Assembly: GCA_012728315.1 (NCBI GenBank)
Contig: JAAYFI010000051.1
Location: forward strand, 1 to 64,000
Source of the DNA: Gammaproteobacteria bacterium
GTDB taxonomy: Bacteria > Pseudomonadota > Gammaproteobacteria > Pseudomonadales > Pseudomonadaceae
Direction: 5' to 3'
DNA length: 64,000 bases
Below, piece after piece: positions 1-11,121 of the stretch (position 1 is its first letter; each line of letters opens with the position of its first letter). Both the position numbers and the translations under genes were made by a program. The notes beneath the pieces were generated by a model. It did no database searches and was not told the DNA's origin. It worked only from the letters and a program-made list of their open reading frames with translations.

Positions 1-1
1 T

Positions 2-1306
<1,305 letters not shown>

Positions 1307-1320
1307 CTCATATTTATTTA

Positions 1321-1355
1321 GCGCACAGTGCTGCATCACAGGCACTGCGCGCTTA
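1321..1355 (+). terminator. Probable terminator after the aminotransferase gene
   Basis: An imperfect GC-rich hairpin (arms GCGCACAGTGC and GCACTGCGCGC around a 10-nt loop) begins 15 nt after the stop codon and is followed by TTATTTGTTTTT. The next gene starts only 31 nt later, so some read-through is possible. Confidence 0.5.
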
Positions 1356-1385
1356 TTTGTTTTTCTAATTTAGGTCATACAGAAC

Positions 1386-1676
1386 ATGAACACAGATTTA
1401 CAGTTGATACTTGAAAATGATGATGGCGAACAAACCCCCGCTGCCTGCACACGTTTTGCGGTGATTTGGCAGGGCAAAGAAATTTGGGTGCAAACAGCCG
1501 GTAATGGCCAATTACTCATTGGTGTTGATGTGGAAGAGGGCGACACCGAGTACGCCAACCTTTTACTGCGTCCTTTAGCCACCAACTTAGTCAGCTTGCA
1601 GTTAGAAATGGAGCCGGCTGATCCAGCAGATCTGCTCGAAGACGATCATGTGCACACTGATGAGTGCAGTCACTGA
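1386..1676 (+). CDS. Small acidic protein of unknown function (PA0902-like)
   Basis: A 96-aa soluble protein with no signal peptide or membrane segment. It sits just upstream of alaS, where P. aeruginosa has the small hypothetical gene PA0902; the match by position and size is from memory. The body looks like a compact beta-rich domain (residues 20-75). The tail is strongly acidic and ends in HVHTDECSH, with three His and one Cys that could bind a metal ion. No catalytic motif is recognised and no function is proposed. The ATG follows an ordinary spacer without a strong Shine-Dalgarno, so the start is moderately sure. Confidence 0.7.
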   Translation: MNTDLQLILENDDGEQTPAACTRFAVIWQGKEIWVQTAGNGQLLIGVDVEEGDTEYANLLLRPLATNLVSLQLEMEPADPADLLEDDHVHTDECSH

Positions 1677-1711
1677 TCCTTAACCCAGCGGTTTTTACTA
1701 AAAGCTGCAGC

Positions 1712-1741
1712 AAGGGCGCATCAGCGATATAATGCGCCCTT
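1712..1741. promoter_or_regulatory. Palindrome overlapping a -10-like box upstream of alaS
   Basis: Perfect 10-bp inverted repeat (AAGGGCGCAT / ATGCGCCCTT, 10-nt spacer) 61 bp before the alaS start. The hexamer TATAAT at 1728-1733 lies inside it. There is no T-tract, so it is not a convincing intrinsic terminator. E. coli AlaRS represses its own gene by binding a palindrome at its promoter, so this may be an operator, but no clear -35 box is visible. Confidence 0.35.
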
Positions 1742-1801
1742 TGAGTCGCTCAGCCGTCTGTATTTAATACGCATGACCGTTATTTAATTGTGGAAGAATA
1801 T

Positions 1802-4426
1802 ATGAAAAGCGCAGAAATCCGTGAAGCCTTCCTTCGCTTCTTTGAAGAAAAGGGTCATACCCGCGTAGCCTCCAGCTCATTGATCCCAGCCAATGACCCC
1901 ACGCTATTATTTACCAATGCGGGCATGAATCAGTTTAAAGACTGCTTCTTGGGTTTAGAAAAACGCGCCTACACTCGTGCGGTTAGTAGTCAAAAATGCG
2001 TACGCGCTGGCGGCAAGCATAACGACTTGGAAAACGTCGGTTATACCGCGCGTCACCATACTTTTTTTGAAATGCTCGGCAACTTCAGCTTTGGTGATTA
2101 CTTTAAGCGTGATGCGATTCATTACGCCTGGGAGTTTTTAACCTCAGAGCAATGGCTGAATTTACCTAAAGAAAAACTCTGGGTGACTGTCTATGAAACC
2201 GATGATGAAGCCTATGATATCTGGGTTAAAGAAGTCGGTATTCCCACCGAGCGGATGATTCGTATCGGCGATAACGGCGGCGCACCTTATGCGTCGGATA
2301 ACTTCTGGGCGATGGGTGATACCGGTCCGTGCGGACCTTGCACAGAAATTTTCTTTGACCACGGTGAGCATATTTGGGGCGGTCCTCCAGGTTCACCAGA
2401 AGAAGACGGTGACCGTTATATCGAAATTTGGAATAACGTCTTTATGCAGTTCAACCGCACGGCTGATGGTGTGATGCATCCACTGCCAGCACCCAGTGTG
2501 GATACCGGAATGGGGCTTGAGCGTATCAGCGCGGTATTGCAGCATGTGAATTCCAACTACGAAATTGATTTGTTCCAGCATTTGCTGAGTGCTGTCGCTA
2601 AGGCCGTCGGCTGTGAGAACAATGACAATCCATCGCTGAAAGTGATTGCCGACCATATTCGTTCCTGTAGCTTTTTAATTGCTGATGGTGTTGTGCCGTC
2701 CAATGATGGTCGCGGTTATGTGCTGCGCCGCATTATTCGCCGCGCTTGCCGCCATGGCCATAAGCTCGGTGCAACAGGCAGCTTCTTCTATAAGATTGTT
2801 GCAGCGCTGGTTGAAGAGATGGGTGAAGCTTTCCCTGAATTAAAACAACAGCAAGCTCATATTGAACGTATTTTAAAAACTGAAGAAGAGCAGTTTGCCA
2901 AAACCTTAGAGCAGGGTTTGCGCATTCTTGAGCAAGATTTAGCCCATCTCGAAGGTGATGTGATCCCAGGTTCTGTGGTGTTCAAACTCTATGACACCTA
3001 CGGCTTTCCGATGGACTTAACCGCGGATATCGCCCGTGAGCGTGAGTTGACGGTGGACGAGGATGGCTTTGAGCGTGAAATGCAGGCGCAACGTGAACGC
3101 GCGCGTTCCGCCAGCTCCTTCGGTATTGACTACAATGCGCTGGTTAAAATTGATAGCGAAACTGAGTTTTTGGGTTATCAAGAACATCAGTCTGATGCAC
3201 AGGTGCAGATGATTCTCAAGGACGGTGCTAGCGTTGCATCCGCTCTTGAAGGCGATCAAGTGGTTATTGTGTTAGATCGCACGCCTTTCTATGCTGAGTC
3301 CGGTGGTCAGGTGGGCGATTGCGGCTACTTAGTTGGCGAGCATTTGCGCATTGAAATTACTGATACCACAAAAAGCGGTCATGCCTTTTTGCATCATGGA
3401 TCTATTCTCCAAGGCACTGTGCAAGTTGGCGATGCCTTGTCTGCGCAAGTGGATGATCAAGTACGCCATGCCACCGCGTTAAATCACTCGGCGACGCACT
3501 TATTGCATGCCGCGCTGCGGGAGATTTTAGGTGAGCACGTGCAGCAAAAAGGCTCACTGGTCGATAGTCAGCGTTTGCGTTTTGACTTTAGCCACTTTGA
3601 AGCAGTCACCGCGCAGCAAATCAAAGCTTTAGAAGAGCGTGTTAATCAAGAAATTCGTAATAATACGGCGGTGTGCACCGAAGTCACTGATATTGAAACG
3701 GCCAAAGAAAAAGGCGCAATGGCCTTGTTTGGCGAGAAATACGGTGATGAAGTGCGCGTGTTGAGTATGGCCGATGGTTTCTCGGTTGAGCTGTGCGGGG
3801 GTATTCACGCAGAGCGTACCGGTGATATTGGTCTGTTTAAAATCATCAGCGAAGGCGGTGTAGCGGCCGGTGTGCGTCGTATTGAAGCCCTCACTGGTGT
3901 TGCTGCTTGGAATTGGTTGACAGGTGCCGAAGAGCAACTGAAACAGGCCATGAACCTTGTTAAAGGCACGCGTGACAACGTTTTGGATAAGCTGCAAGGC
4001 TTGCTGGATCAGCAGCGCAGTTTAGAAAAAGAAGTTGAGCAGCTCAAAGCTAAAGCAGCGAGCGCAGCCGGTAGTGATTTGGCTGCATCGGCTGTTGACG
4101 TCAATGGCGTGAAGGTTTTGGCCGCACGTCTTGATGGTTTGGAAGGTAAAGACTTACTCACCTTGCTGGATCAGCTTAAGAATAAGCTGGGCAGCGCTGT
4201 TATTTTGCTCGGTGGTGTACACAATGAGCGCATTGTGTTGGTGGCTGGCGTGACAAAAGATCTGACAGGGCAATTTAAAGCCGGTGATCTAATGAAGCAG
4301 GCCACGGCAGTGGTGGGCGGTAAAGGTGGTGGGCGTCCTGATATGGCGCAAGGCAGCGGAGTGGAACTGGCTCAGCTGGATGCTGCTTTAGCTGTGGCCG
4401 CAGAGTTTGTAGCCCGTCAAAACTAA
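1802..4426 (+). CDS. alaS: Alanine--tRNA ligase
   Basis: Alanyl-tRNA synthetase charges tRNA-Ala and hydrolyses mischarged Ser/Gly-tRNA-Ala in the cytoplasm. The 874-aa product has the class II catalytic domain (residues 1-460), the editing domain and the C-terminal dimerisation/DHHA1 domain. The zinc/editing ligands are H562xxxH566 and C665xxxH669, nearly the E. coli numbering. I chose ATG 1802, giving the family-typical [11 protein letters not shown], because GGAAG lies 5 nt before it; an in-frame GTG at 1790 would add four residues and overlap that Shine-Dalgarno. Followed by lysC and rsmA as in P. aeruginosa. Confidence 0.97.
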   Translation: MKSAEIREAFLRFFEEKGHTRVASSSLIPANDPTLLFTNAGMNQFKDCFLGLEKRAYTRAVSSQKCVRAGGKHNDLENVGYTARHHTFFEMLGNFSFGDYFKRDAIHYAWEFLTSEQWLNLPKEKLWVTVYETDDEAYDIWVKEVGIPTERMIRIGDNGGAPYASDNFWAMGDTGPCGPCTEIFFDHGEHIWGGPPGSPEEDGDRYIEIWNNVFMQFNRTADGVMHPLPAPSVDTGMGLERISAVLQHVNSNYEIDLFQHLLSAVAKAVGCENNDNPSLKVIADHIRSCSFLIADGVVPSNDGRGYVLRRIIRRACRHGHKLGATGSFFYKIVAALVEEMGEAFPELKQQQAHIERILKTEEEQFAKTLEQGLRILEQDLAHLEGDVIPGSVVFKLYDTYGFPMDLTADIARERELTVDEDGFEREMQAQRERARSASSFGIDYNALVKIDSETEFLGYQEHQSDAQVQMILKDGASVASALEGDQVVIVLDRTPFYAESGGQVGDCGYLVGEHLRIEITDTTKSGHAFLHHGSILQGTVQVGDALSAQVDDQVRHATALNHSATHLLHAALREILGEHVQQKGSLVDSQRLRFDFSHFEAVTAQQIKALEERVNQEIRNNTAVCTEVTDIETAKEKGAMALFGEKYGDEVRVLSMADGFSVELCGGIHAERTGDIGLFKIISEGGVAAGVRRIEALTGVAAWNWLTGAEEQLKQAMNLVKGTRDNVLDKLQGLLDQQRSLEKEVEQLKAKAASAAGSDLAASAVDVNGVKVLAARLDGLEGKDLLTLLDQLKNKLGSAVILLGGVHNERIVLVAGVTKDLTGQFKAGDLMKQATAVVGGKGGGRPDMAQGSGVELAQLDAALAVAAEFVARQN

Positions 4427-4644
4427 CGACTCAAGCACCTAATAGCCTGAGTGTAGAAGGTTTTGCTACCCAGGCGTCTGGGCTGCTAAAGAGCTCTAGT
4501 GCAGAATCAGAGGCAAGTTGCACGGCAGAGAGCATAGGCTGAGCTGGCCTGCAGCTGAGCCTGTTCATGCGCAACAGCCTTCATGCATGCATAGGTGCTT
4601 TTCCAAGTGTTTTAAACGCTAACGATAGATAAGGCGGCAGTAAA

Positions 4645-5868
4645 ATGGCGTTAATCGTACAAAAGTTTGGTGGCACTTCAGTGGGCTCGCCTGAACGTAT
4701 TGAACAAGTTGCTGAAAAAGTAGCAAAGTTTCGAGCGGCGGGCGATGACATTGTTGTAGTGGTTTCGGCAATGAGCGGTGAAACCAACCGTTTATTGGCT
4801 CTGGCTAAGCAGGTATGTGCTAAACCATCCTTGCGCGAAATGGATGTGATGATTGCTACAGGTGAGCAAGTGACTATTGCCTTGCTCGCCATTGCGCTCA
4901 ATAAAATAGGTGTGCCGGCGATATCCTTTACGGGCGCGCAAGTGCCGATTGTAACCGACAGTGAGCATGGCAAAGCACGTATTTTAACCATTGATGAGCA
5001 CAAGGTGCATGAGCAGTTAAAAGCCGGCAAAGTTGTGATTGTTGCTGGTTTTCAGGGGGTCGATGAGCAAGGTAATATCACCACGCTGGGTCGCGGAGGC
5101 TCTGATACCACGGCGGTTGCTTTGGCTGCTGCACTTAAAGCGGATGAATGCCATATCTATACGGATGTGGATGGCGTCTACACCACAGACCCGCGGGTGG
5201 TGTCTAAAGCGCAGCGCTTAGATCGCATCACTTTTGAAGAAATGCTTGAAATGGCCAGCCTAGGTTCAAAAATTCTGCAGTTACGCTCTGTAGAGTTTGC
5301 CGGTAAGTACAATGTGCCATTGCGAGTATTGCATAGCTTTCAAGAGGGCCCAGGCACTCTTATTACTACTGATGATGAGGATTGCATGGAACAGCCGATT
5401 ATTTCTGGTATCGCTTTTAATCGTGATGAAGCCAAGTTAACCATTCGCGGCGTACCGGATACACCTGGGGTTGCTTTCAAAATCTTAGGGCCAATCAGTG
5501 CCGCTAATATTGATATTGATATGATTGTGCAAAACGTTGCACAGGATAACACCACAGACTTTACCTTTACCGTAGGTAATCTTGACTATGACAAGGCCTT
5601 AGAAATACTGCAAACGACTGCAAAAGATATTGGCGCAGGCGAGGTGGCAGGAACTACTAGCATTGCTAAGGTGTCTATTGTTGGCGTTGGCATGCGCTCG
5701 CATCCTGGAGTGGCCAGTAGTATGTTTGAAGCCTTGGCCAAAGAAAATATTAATATTCAAATGATTTCCACATCAGAGATTAAGGTTTCAGTGGTTATTG
5801 ATGAGAAATATGTGGAATTGGCTGTGCGTGCTTTACATACAGCCTTTGGGTTGGATGCGCCAGAATAA
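4645..5868 (+). CDS. lysC: Aspartate kinase
   Basis: Aspartokinase phosphorylates L-aspartate, the first committed step towards lysine, threonine, methionine and diaminopimelate. The 407-aa protein has the N-terminal kinase motif KFGGTSVGS (residues 7-15), the mid-domain DVDGVYTTDPR segment, and two C-terminal ACT domains (about 265-407) that bind lysine/threonine for feedback inhibition. Length fits the monofunctional Pseudomonas enzyme. An AAGGCGG Shine-Dalgarno precedes the ATG. It lies 218 bp after alaS with no strong terminator between them, and about 190 bp before rsmA. Confidence 0.97.
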   Translation: MALIVQKFGGTSVGSPERIEQVAEKVAKFRAAGDDIVVVVSAMSGETNRLLALAKQVCAKPSLREMDVMIATGEQVTIALLAIALNKIGVPAISFTGAQVPIVTDSEHGKARILTIDEHKVHEQLKAGKVVIVAGFQGVDEQGNITTLGRGGSDTTAVALAAALKADECHIYTDVDGVYTTDPRVVSKAQRLDRITFEEMLEMASLGSKILQLRSVEFAGKYNVPLRVLHSFQEGPGTLITTDDEDCMEQPIISGIAFNRDEAKLTIRGVPDTPGVAFKILGPISAANIDIDMIVQNVAQDNTTDFTFTVGNLDYDKALEILQTTAKDIGAGEVAGTTSIAKVSIVGVGMRSHPGVASSMFEALAKENINIQMISTSEIKVSVVIDEKYVELAVRALHTAFGLDAPE

Positions 5869-6062
5869 GTAGTAGTTGGCAAAAATTTAAGCGCTGTTTG
5901 ACTGCGCTTTACGTAATTTATTAGTGTGATAAGACAATTTAACTGTCCCAGCTAATAAATAAGGGGCGCTCATCGTGTTCAAGTGGCCCTGGTGGGTGTA
6001 CTCTATCTATAACTTACAGAAGCAGACTGTAAACCTAAACCGTTGTTACAAGGAGATTTAAA

Positions 6063-6254
6063 ATGTTGATTTTAACGCGTCGTGTTGGAGAAACACTGAT
6101 GGTTGGTGATGAGGTGACGGTCACTGTGTTGGGTGTCAAAGGCAATCAGGTTCGCATTGGTGTTAACGCGCCAAAAGAGATTGCTGTGCACCGTGAAGAG
6201 ATCTATCAGCGCATCCAAAAAGAGAAAGAAGAGCAGGAAGACACAAGTATTTGA
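6063..6254 (+). CDS. rsmA: Carbon storage / translational regulator RsmA (CsrA)
   Basis: A 63-aa CsrA-family RNA-binding protein that represses translation by binding GGA motifs in mRNA leaders and is itself titrated by RsmY/Z-type small RNAs. The start [16 protein letters not shown] and the R44 region ([11 protein letters not shown]) are the conserved RNA-contact parts. AAGGAG lies 8 nt before the ATG. Its place between lysC and the tRNA-Ser/tRNA-Arg pair matches P. aeruginosa PA0905. In Pseudomonas it affects motility and secondary metabolism, both relevant to the chemotaxis operon in this window. Confidence 0.97.
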   Translation: MLILTRRVGETLMVGDEVTVTVLGVKGNQVRIGVNAPKEIAVHREEIYQRIQKEKEEQEDTSI

Positions 6255-6273
6255 TATTTTTTGATTTTTTACT

Positions 6274-6301
6274 TTGCAATTACTAAAAATATGGGTAATA
6301 T
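6274..6301 (+). promoter_or_regulatory. Sigma-70 promoter for tRNA-Ser
   Basis: TTGCAA (6274-6279), a 16-bp spacer and TAATAT (6296-6301) end 14 bp before the mature tRNA-Ser 5' end. Confidence 0.5.
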
Positions 6302-6315
6302 ACGCACCGTGTTAC

Positions 6316-6408
<93 letters not shown>

Positions 6409-6459
6409 TTTAGTATTGCAGAGTAAATCGAGTCAAAGAGTTTTAATTATAAAAACTTC

Positions 6460-6487
6460 TTGATTATCAATTAAATAGCTCTATAAT
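6460..6487 (+). promoter_or_regulatory. Sigma-70 promoter for tRNA-Arg
   Basis: TTGATT (6460-6465), a 16-bp spacer and a perfect TATAAT (6482-6487) end 12 bp before the tRNA-Arg 5' end. Confidence 0.6.
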
Positions 6488-6499
6488 ACGCGCCACAAC

Positions 6500-6576
6500 G
6501 GACTCATAGCTCAGCTGGATAGAGTACTCGGCTACGAACCGAGCGGTCGGAGGTTCGAATCCTCCTGAGTCCGCCA
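6500..6576 (+). tRNA. tRNA-Arg (anticodon ACG)
   Basis: 77-nt tRNA. The acceptor arms GGACTCA and TGAGTCC pair perfectly, then G and an encoded CCA. The anticodon arm CTCGG-CTACGAA-CCGAG gives ACG (A34 normally edited to inosine by TadA), reading CGU/CGC/CGA. Confidence 0.97.
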
Positions 6577-6582
6577 TATTAA

Positions 6583-6612
6583 AAAACCTGCATTGATTGC
6601 AGGTTTTTTTTT
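6583..6612 (+). terminator. Intrinsic terminator after tRNA-Arg
   Basis: An 8-bp stem (AACCTGCA / TGCAGGTT, loop TTGAT) is followed by a run of T. It begins about 8 nt after the tRNA 3' end and also faces the 3' end of the opposing DUF4124 gene. Confidence 0.85.
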
Positions 6613-6672
6613 GCCTGTTATTTGTCTGAGTGTATCTTTAGAGCATGCTGCCAGAGTCTTGGATTGTCCTGT

Positions 6673-7146
6673 CTAAGGCACGCAGCCATGCTCATTGAAA
6701 CGCACGCTGCGTTGCTGACCTTTAGCACTGCGGTAGGTGGCGCTGATTGTGCCGTTGTGGCTGCGTTGCTTGATGGGTTTGCCAAACATGCTTTCTACTT
6801 CAGCTTGACTCATACCGCTTTTTACATGTTTGCGCACTAAGTCTGTACGCCTCTGCCTGGGATCAAAGCTGCCGCAGCGGGGCGGATCCTCTGCGATAAC
6901 GGTTACAGTTGTTGTACTACGCTGGCGCCTACTTAAGCTTTTTTGAATATCGCTATCTGACAGGCCGCGAATGGTCATGGGCGCGGCAAGGTGATGGGTA
7001 CTTTGCGTGCTATCGCTCGGGCAGTGGCTATCACTGAAGGTAATAGCTCCATTACTAGCAATGCATTTATAGACTTGGCTGGCCGCACTTACGGATGGGG
7101 CTGCGAGCACAGTGAGCAGAAGGCTGCTATAGAAAAATTTGCGCAT
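6673..7146 (-). CDS. Secreted DUF4124-domain protein
   Basis: 157-aa exported protein. Residues 1-21 (MRKFFYSSLLLTVLAAPSVSA) are a clear Sec signal peptide, cut before ASQVYKC. Residues 22-60 form a DUF4124-like domain (VYKCIASNGAITFSDSHC), common in Pseudomonas envelope proteins. The C-terminal part (MSQAEVESMFGKP, residues about 115-127) resembles the SmpA/OmlA-type helix-turn motif of envelope assembly proteins. Several Cys could form disulfides in the periplasm. No enzyme motif is seen. Convergent with the tRNA genes. Function unknown. Confidence 0.8.
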   Translation of the reverse strand: MRKFFYSSLLLTVLAAPSVSAASQVYKCIASNGAITFSDSHCPSDSTQSTHHLAAPMTIRGLSDSDIQKSLSRRQRSTTTVTVIAEDPPRCGSFDPRQRRTDLVRKHVKSGMSQAEVESMFGKPIKQRSHNGTISATYRSAKGQQRSVRFNEHGCVP

Positions 7147-7434
7147 AGGTCATCCTTGACAATATAAAGAGGCTTTTGCATAGCGTCATGCAGGGTGTGC
7201 AATTCAGTGTAGTTGCAATTGCTTAAATAGCCAGTGTGATTGCTGTTTTACTATGCGGCGCAGCCTAATTGTTAGGTGCAAAGCTGAGCTACAGTGGTAT
7301 TATTATGCGTTATAGGCCAGTTAGAACTGGTTGGTCATGATTTTTCAGTAGAAAGTTTCTTCCCATTGAGCAATCACCATGCGCATTTGATTAGTCCCTT
7401 ATTGATCTAAGTATAAGGGTGGAGCACCTCATTT

Positions 7435-8877
7435 ATGTCTGAAGTTGAAGAGAGAAAACCCCAAGAACGCCTTCAAGAGAGTTTTTCCCAGGTTCTTGAG
7501 CTCTTGCAACGACATCGATTGATTGAGGAAAGCGTTGCGCGGCAAGGCAGTGACCGTCAAGAGCGTGTTGATGCCTTGGTGCAACAACAGCATCTAGCTG
7601 AGCTGCAGCAAAAACTAGATGATCTGCACTCAGCTGATATCGCTTATATTCTTGAGGCTTTACCTTTAGAGGATCGCCTGACTGTGTGGCAATTGGTGCG
7701 CGCAGAAAGTGATGGTGACATCCTGTTGGAAGTGTCCGACGCTGTGCGTGAAACACTGATTGCAGACATGGATGCGCAGGAAATTATCGCCGCGACTAAG
7801 GATCTAGATGCCGATGAGTTAGCAGATTTAGCGCCGGAACTGCCGCGTGATGTGGTGCAGGGCTTGATGGAGTCTCTGGATGCCCAGCAGCGCGAACGGG
7901 TTCGATCTGCACTGTCTTATGAGGACGAGCAAGTCGGTGCGATTATGGACTTTGAAATGGTGACTATCCGTGAGGATGTGACTTTGGAAGTGGTCTTACG
8001 TTATTTGCGCCGCTTAAAAGAGTTACCAGACCAAACCGATAAGCTTTTTGTGGTGGATATTGCCGGCATCCTTAAAGGTGTGTTGCCAATCAAGCGTTTA
8101 TTGGTGAACGACCCTGAATGTACGGTGCATGAGGTTATGGCTGATGATCCGGTAACTTTTTATCCGGATGAAGATGGTTCTTTTGCTGCGCAGGCTTTTG
8201 AGCGCTATAACTTAGTTTCAGCGCCAGTGATTGAGAAAAGTGGCAAGCTGATTGGTCGCTTAACCGTTGATGAGATGGTTGACTTGATTCGCGAAGAGTC
8301 GGAAAGCGAAGTTTTAAGCCGTGCCGGTTTGCGTGAAGAAGAAGATATTTTTGCCTCGGTGTGGAAATCCTTGAAAAACCGTTGGGCATGGCTAGCGATT
8401 AACCTGATTACGGCATTTGTTGCGTCGCGTGTGATTGGTTTATTTGAAGGTTCTATTGAAAAGCTGGTGGCTTTGGCCGCATTAATGCCGATTGTTGCAG
8501 GGATTGGCGGTAATTCAGGCAACCAAACCATTACCATGATAGTGCGTGCTATGGCCTTGGATCAGTTGTCCACAGGTAATACCTCACGCTTAATGCGCAA
8601 AGAGCTGGGTGTTGCTTTTATCAATGGCGTGATTTGGGGGGGTGTCATTGGGCTTGTTGCTTGGTTGCTGTATGACAGCTGGTCGCTGGGTGTGGTGATG
8701 ACGGCGGCGATGACCTTAAACTTGTTATTGGCCGCATTGATGGGGGTTTTGATTCCGATGACGATGGTACGTCTAGGGCGTGATCCGGCCTTAGGCTCGA
8801 GTGTTTTGATTACCGCGATGACAGATAGCGGCGGATTCTTTATTTTCTTAGGTTTGGCAACGGTGTTTTTGTTGTAA
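7435..8877 (+). CDS. mgtE: Magnesium transporter MgtE
   Basis: 480-aa inner-membrane Mg2+ channel. Order of domains: N-terminal superhelical MgtE_N domain (about 20-150), two CBS domains (about 165-290) that sense cytosolic Mg2+ and gate the pore, and a five-helix membrane domain (about 325-480). The ion-path signature GGNSGNQ is at residues 358-364. GGAG lies upstream of the ATG, whose mRNA leader is A/T-rich. Its 288-bp upstream region is divergent from the DUF4124 gene; no Mg2+ riboswitch could be recognised there by eye. Confidence 0.95.
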   Translation: MSEVEERKPQERLQESFSQVLELLQRHRLIEESVARQGSDRQERVDALVQQQHLAELQQKLDDLHSADIAYILEALPLEDRLTVWQLVRAESDGDILLEVSDAVRETLIADMDAQEIIAATKDLDADELADLAPELPRDVVQGLMESLDAQQRERVRSALSYEDEQVGAIMDFEMVTIREDVTLEVVLRYLRRLKELPDQTDKLFVVDIAGILKGVLPIKRLLVNDPECTVHEVMADDPVTFYPDEDGSFAAQAFERYNLVSAPVIEKSGKLIGRLTVDEMVDLIREESESEVLSRAGLREEEDIFASVWKSLKNRWAWLAINLITAFVASRVIGLFEGSIEKLVALAALMPIVAGIGGNSGNQTITMIVRAMALDQLSTGNTSRLMRKELGVAFINGVIWGGVIGLVAWLLYDSWSLGVVMTAAMTLNLLLAALMGVLIPMTMVRLGRDPALGSSVLITAMTDSGGFFIFLGLATVFLL

Positions 8878-9061
8878 AAAGCAACAGTAATGTTAACGGT
8901 TGCGCATATATCTATATAAAAAACATTCTATTGTTTGCTAAGAGGAGCAGAATCGCGTTAATGTTTCATCGTTTTAGCTGCGATTTACTGGTGGCTGCGT
9001 CAGCTGCGGTATTAGCACGAATTATAAAATTGCCCCCTGCACGTCAGGAAATGGAGCCTAT

Positions 9062-9319
9062 ATGACTTCTCAGCAACTCCTTCTTGAAGGCGTTGAGCTC
9101 ATGCTGTTTGGCATGGGACTCGTTTTTTTATTTTTGATCTTACTGATTTTTTGTATTCGCATGATGTCCTCTATTTTGGAGCGCTTGGCTCCGGAAGAGT
9201 CGCATGCTGCCCCAGTTGTTGCGTCTCCTGTTCAGCCTGGTAGTGTTCAAGCTGTAGATGCGGATACATTGCAAGCCATTCAAATTGCCATTAAACAGCA
9301 CCGCGCTCGCCGCGGCTGA
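9062..9319 (+). CDS. oadG: Oxaloacetate decarboxylase gamma chain (OadG family)
   Basis: 85-aa small membrane subunit with one hydrophobic helix (about residues 12-35), a charged linker and a C-terminal tail. OadG anchors and assembles the alpha and beta subunits of the biotin-dependent sodium-pumping decarboxylase. Such proteins diverge fast in sequence, so the call rests on size, topology and position 25 bp before oadA. The spacing suggests one transcript oadG-oadA-oadB. Confidence 0.85.
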   Translation: MTSQQLLLEGVELMLFGMGLVFLFLILLIFCIRMMSSILERLAPEESHAAPVVASPVQPGSVQAVDADTLQAIQIAIKQHRARRG

Positions 9320-9344
9320 GTGTACCTACACGGAGTTTTTTCTA

Positions 9345-11111
9345 ATGACTGCGACAAAGCCGCTCGGTATTACTGACGTTGTGTTACGTGATGCTCATCA
9401 ATCTATTTTAGCGACCCGTTTACGCCTAGAAGATATGCTGCCCATTGCAGGCAAACTTGATCAGGTTGGTTTTTGGTCTGTGGAATCTTGGGGTGGGGCA
9501 ACTTTTGATTCCTGCATCCGTTATTTGGGCGAGGATCCTTGGGAGCGTATTCGTGCGCTGAAAAAAGCGATGCCCAATACGCGTCAGCAAATGCTGCTAC
9601 GCGGTCAGAACTTATTGGGCTACCGCCACTATGCGGATGATGTCGTGGACACCTTTGTTGAGCGTGCTGCGATCAATGGTGTGGATGTCTTCCGCGTCTT
9701 TGATGCGATGAATGATCCGCGCAACTTAGATCGCGCACTCAAAGCGGTTAAAGCCAACGGTAAACATGCGCAAGGTACGATTTCTTACACCACCAGCCCT
9801 GTGCACAATATGCAAATGTGGGTTGATTTGGCCAAACAAATTGAAGACTTAGGTGCAGACTCCATTGCAATTAAGGATATGGCCGGTATTTTGACGCCCT
9901 ATGTGGCCTATGAGCTGGTCAGTAAACTTAAAGCCAGTTTATCGATTCCTGTGCATATGCAGTGTCACGCGACTGCGGGTTTGTCCTCAGTGGCAATTCT
10001 CAAGGCGGTCGAAGCCGGTATCGATAACGTTGATACGTCTATTTCTTCGCTGTCGATGACCTATGGCCATTCGCCAACTGAGTCGGTGGTCGCGATGTTC
10101 CAGAACACTGAGCATGATACGGGTCTGGATCTATTGTTGCTGGAAGAGGTGGCCGCCTACTTCCGTGAAGTGCGGAAAAAATACGCTAAATTTGAAGGCA
10201 ACCTAAAAGGTGTAGATTCGCGCATTTTGGTTGCGCAAGTGCCGGGCGGTATGCTGACCAATATGGAAAGCCAGCTTAAAGAGCAAGGTGCCGGTGATAA
10301 GTTTGATGAAGTCTTGGCAGAAATTCCTCGTGTGCGCGAGGACTTGGGCTTTATTCCGTTGGTCACCCCAACATCGCAAATTGTCGGTACTCAGGCTGTA
10401 ATTAACGTATTGACTGGCGAGCGTTATAAGTCCATCACGAAGGAAACCGCTGGGGTGCTTAAAGGCGAATATGGCGCTGCACCTGCACCTTTTAATAAAG
10501 AACTGCAGGCGCGGGTGCTTGATGGTGCGCAACCGGTGGAGTGCCGTCCAGCAGACTTGTTGGACAATGAAATTGAGAAGCTGACCAACGAGCTGAAAGC
10601 TTTAGCTCAAGAGAAAAATATTCGCTTGGCAGACAACCTCATTGATGATGTCTTGACCTATGCGTTATTCCCGCAAATTGGCCTGAAGTTCTTGGAGAAC
10701 CGTGACAATCCTGATGCGTTTGAACCTGTACCTACAGGTCATGAGCTGCTGGAGCAAGCAACGGGGCCGCAAGCCTATACTGTTGAGGTCAATGGTAAAA
10801 CCTTTGTTATACAAGTGAATGAAGGTGGCGATATTGAAGGCTTAAAACCTATAGGTGCCGCCACTGCCTGTGAGCCTGCGCCAGTTCCAGCTGGAGCAGG
10901 TGATCCTCAGGGCGCACCCTTGGCTGGTAATATTTTTAAAGTATTGGTTAAGCCAGGGCAGAGCGTTGCAGAAGGTGAAGTGGTGATGATTTTAGAGGCC
11001 ATGAAAATGGAAACTGAAATTTGTGCTTTCCGCGCGGGTGTAATCGCTAGCGTCGATGTGAAAGTTGGCGATGCAGTGTCGGTTGGCGATAGCCTGCTGA
11101 CAATTTCTTGA
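9345..11111 (+). CDS. oadA: Oxaloacetate decarboxylase alpha subunit (biotin carboxyltransferase)
   Basis: 588-aa alpha chain that moves CO2 from oxaloacetate to biotin. An HMGL-like TIM-barrel carboxyltransferase domain opens with [11 protein letters not shown] (residues 10-20), followed by a conserved carboxylase domain (about 300-460) and a C-terminal biotinyl domain with the biotinylated K554 in EAMKMET. ATG 9345 was chosen: CGGAG lies 10 nt before it, and the longer frame from 9258 would overlap oadG by 62 bp. The preceding oadG and following oadB show that it belongs to a sodium-pump complex rather than to a stand-alone pyruvate carboxylase. Confidence 0.95.
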   Translation: MTATKPLGITDVVLRDAHQSILATRLRLEDMLPIAGKLDQVGFWSVESWGGATFDSCIRYLGEDPWERIRALKKAMPNTRQQMLLRGQNLLGYRHYADDVVDTFVERAAINGVDVFRVFDAMNDPRNLDRALKAVKANGKHAQGTISYTTSPVHNMQMWVDLAKQIEDLGADSIAIKDMAGILTPYVAYELVSKLKASLSIPVHMQCHATAGLSSVAILKAVEAGIDNVDTSISSLSMTYGHSPTESVVAMFQNTEHDTGLDLLLLEEVAAYFREVRKKYAKFEGNLKGVDSRILVAQVPGGMLTNMESQLKEQGAGDKFDEVLAEIPRVREDLGFIPLVTPTSQIVGTQAVINVLTGERYKSITKETAGVLKGEYGAAPAPFNKELQARVLDGAQPVECRPADLLDNEIEKLTNELKALAQEKNIRLADNLIDDVLTYALFPQIGLKFLENRDNPDAFEPVPTGHELLEQATGPQAYTVEVNGKTFVIQVNEGGDIEGLKPIGAATACEPAPVPAGAGDPQGAPLAGNIFKVLVKPGQSVAEGEVVMILEAMKMETEICAFRAGVIASVDVKVGDAVSVGDSLLTIS

Positions 11112-11121
11112 GGGCTCAACA

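Noticed and set aside
3629-3997. 122-aa minus-strand frame inside alaS
   Set aside because: Shadow frame covering the AlaS editing domain; no support of its own.
5889-5909. Terminator after lysC
   Set aside because: Only a 6-bp stem (AAGCGC / GCGCTT) with no T-run; not convincing.
9258-9344. Longer start for oadA
   Set aside because: Would overlap oadG by 62 bp and add 29 residues unlike the family; the ribosome site before ATG 9345 is good.
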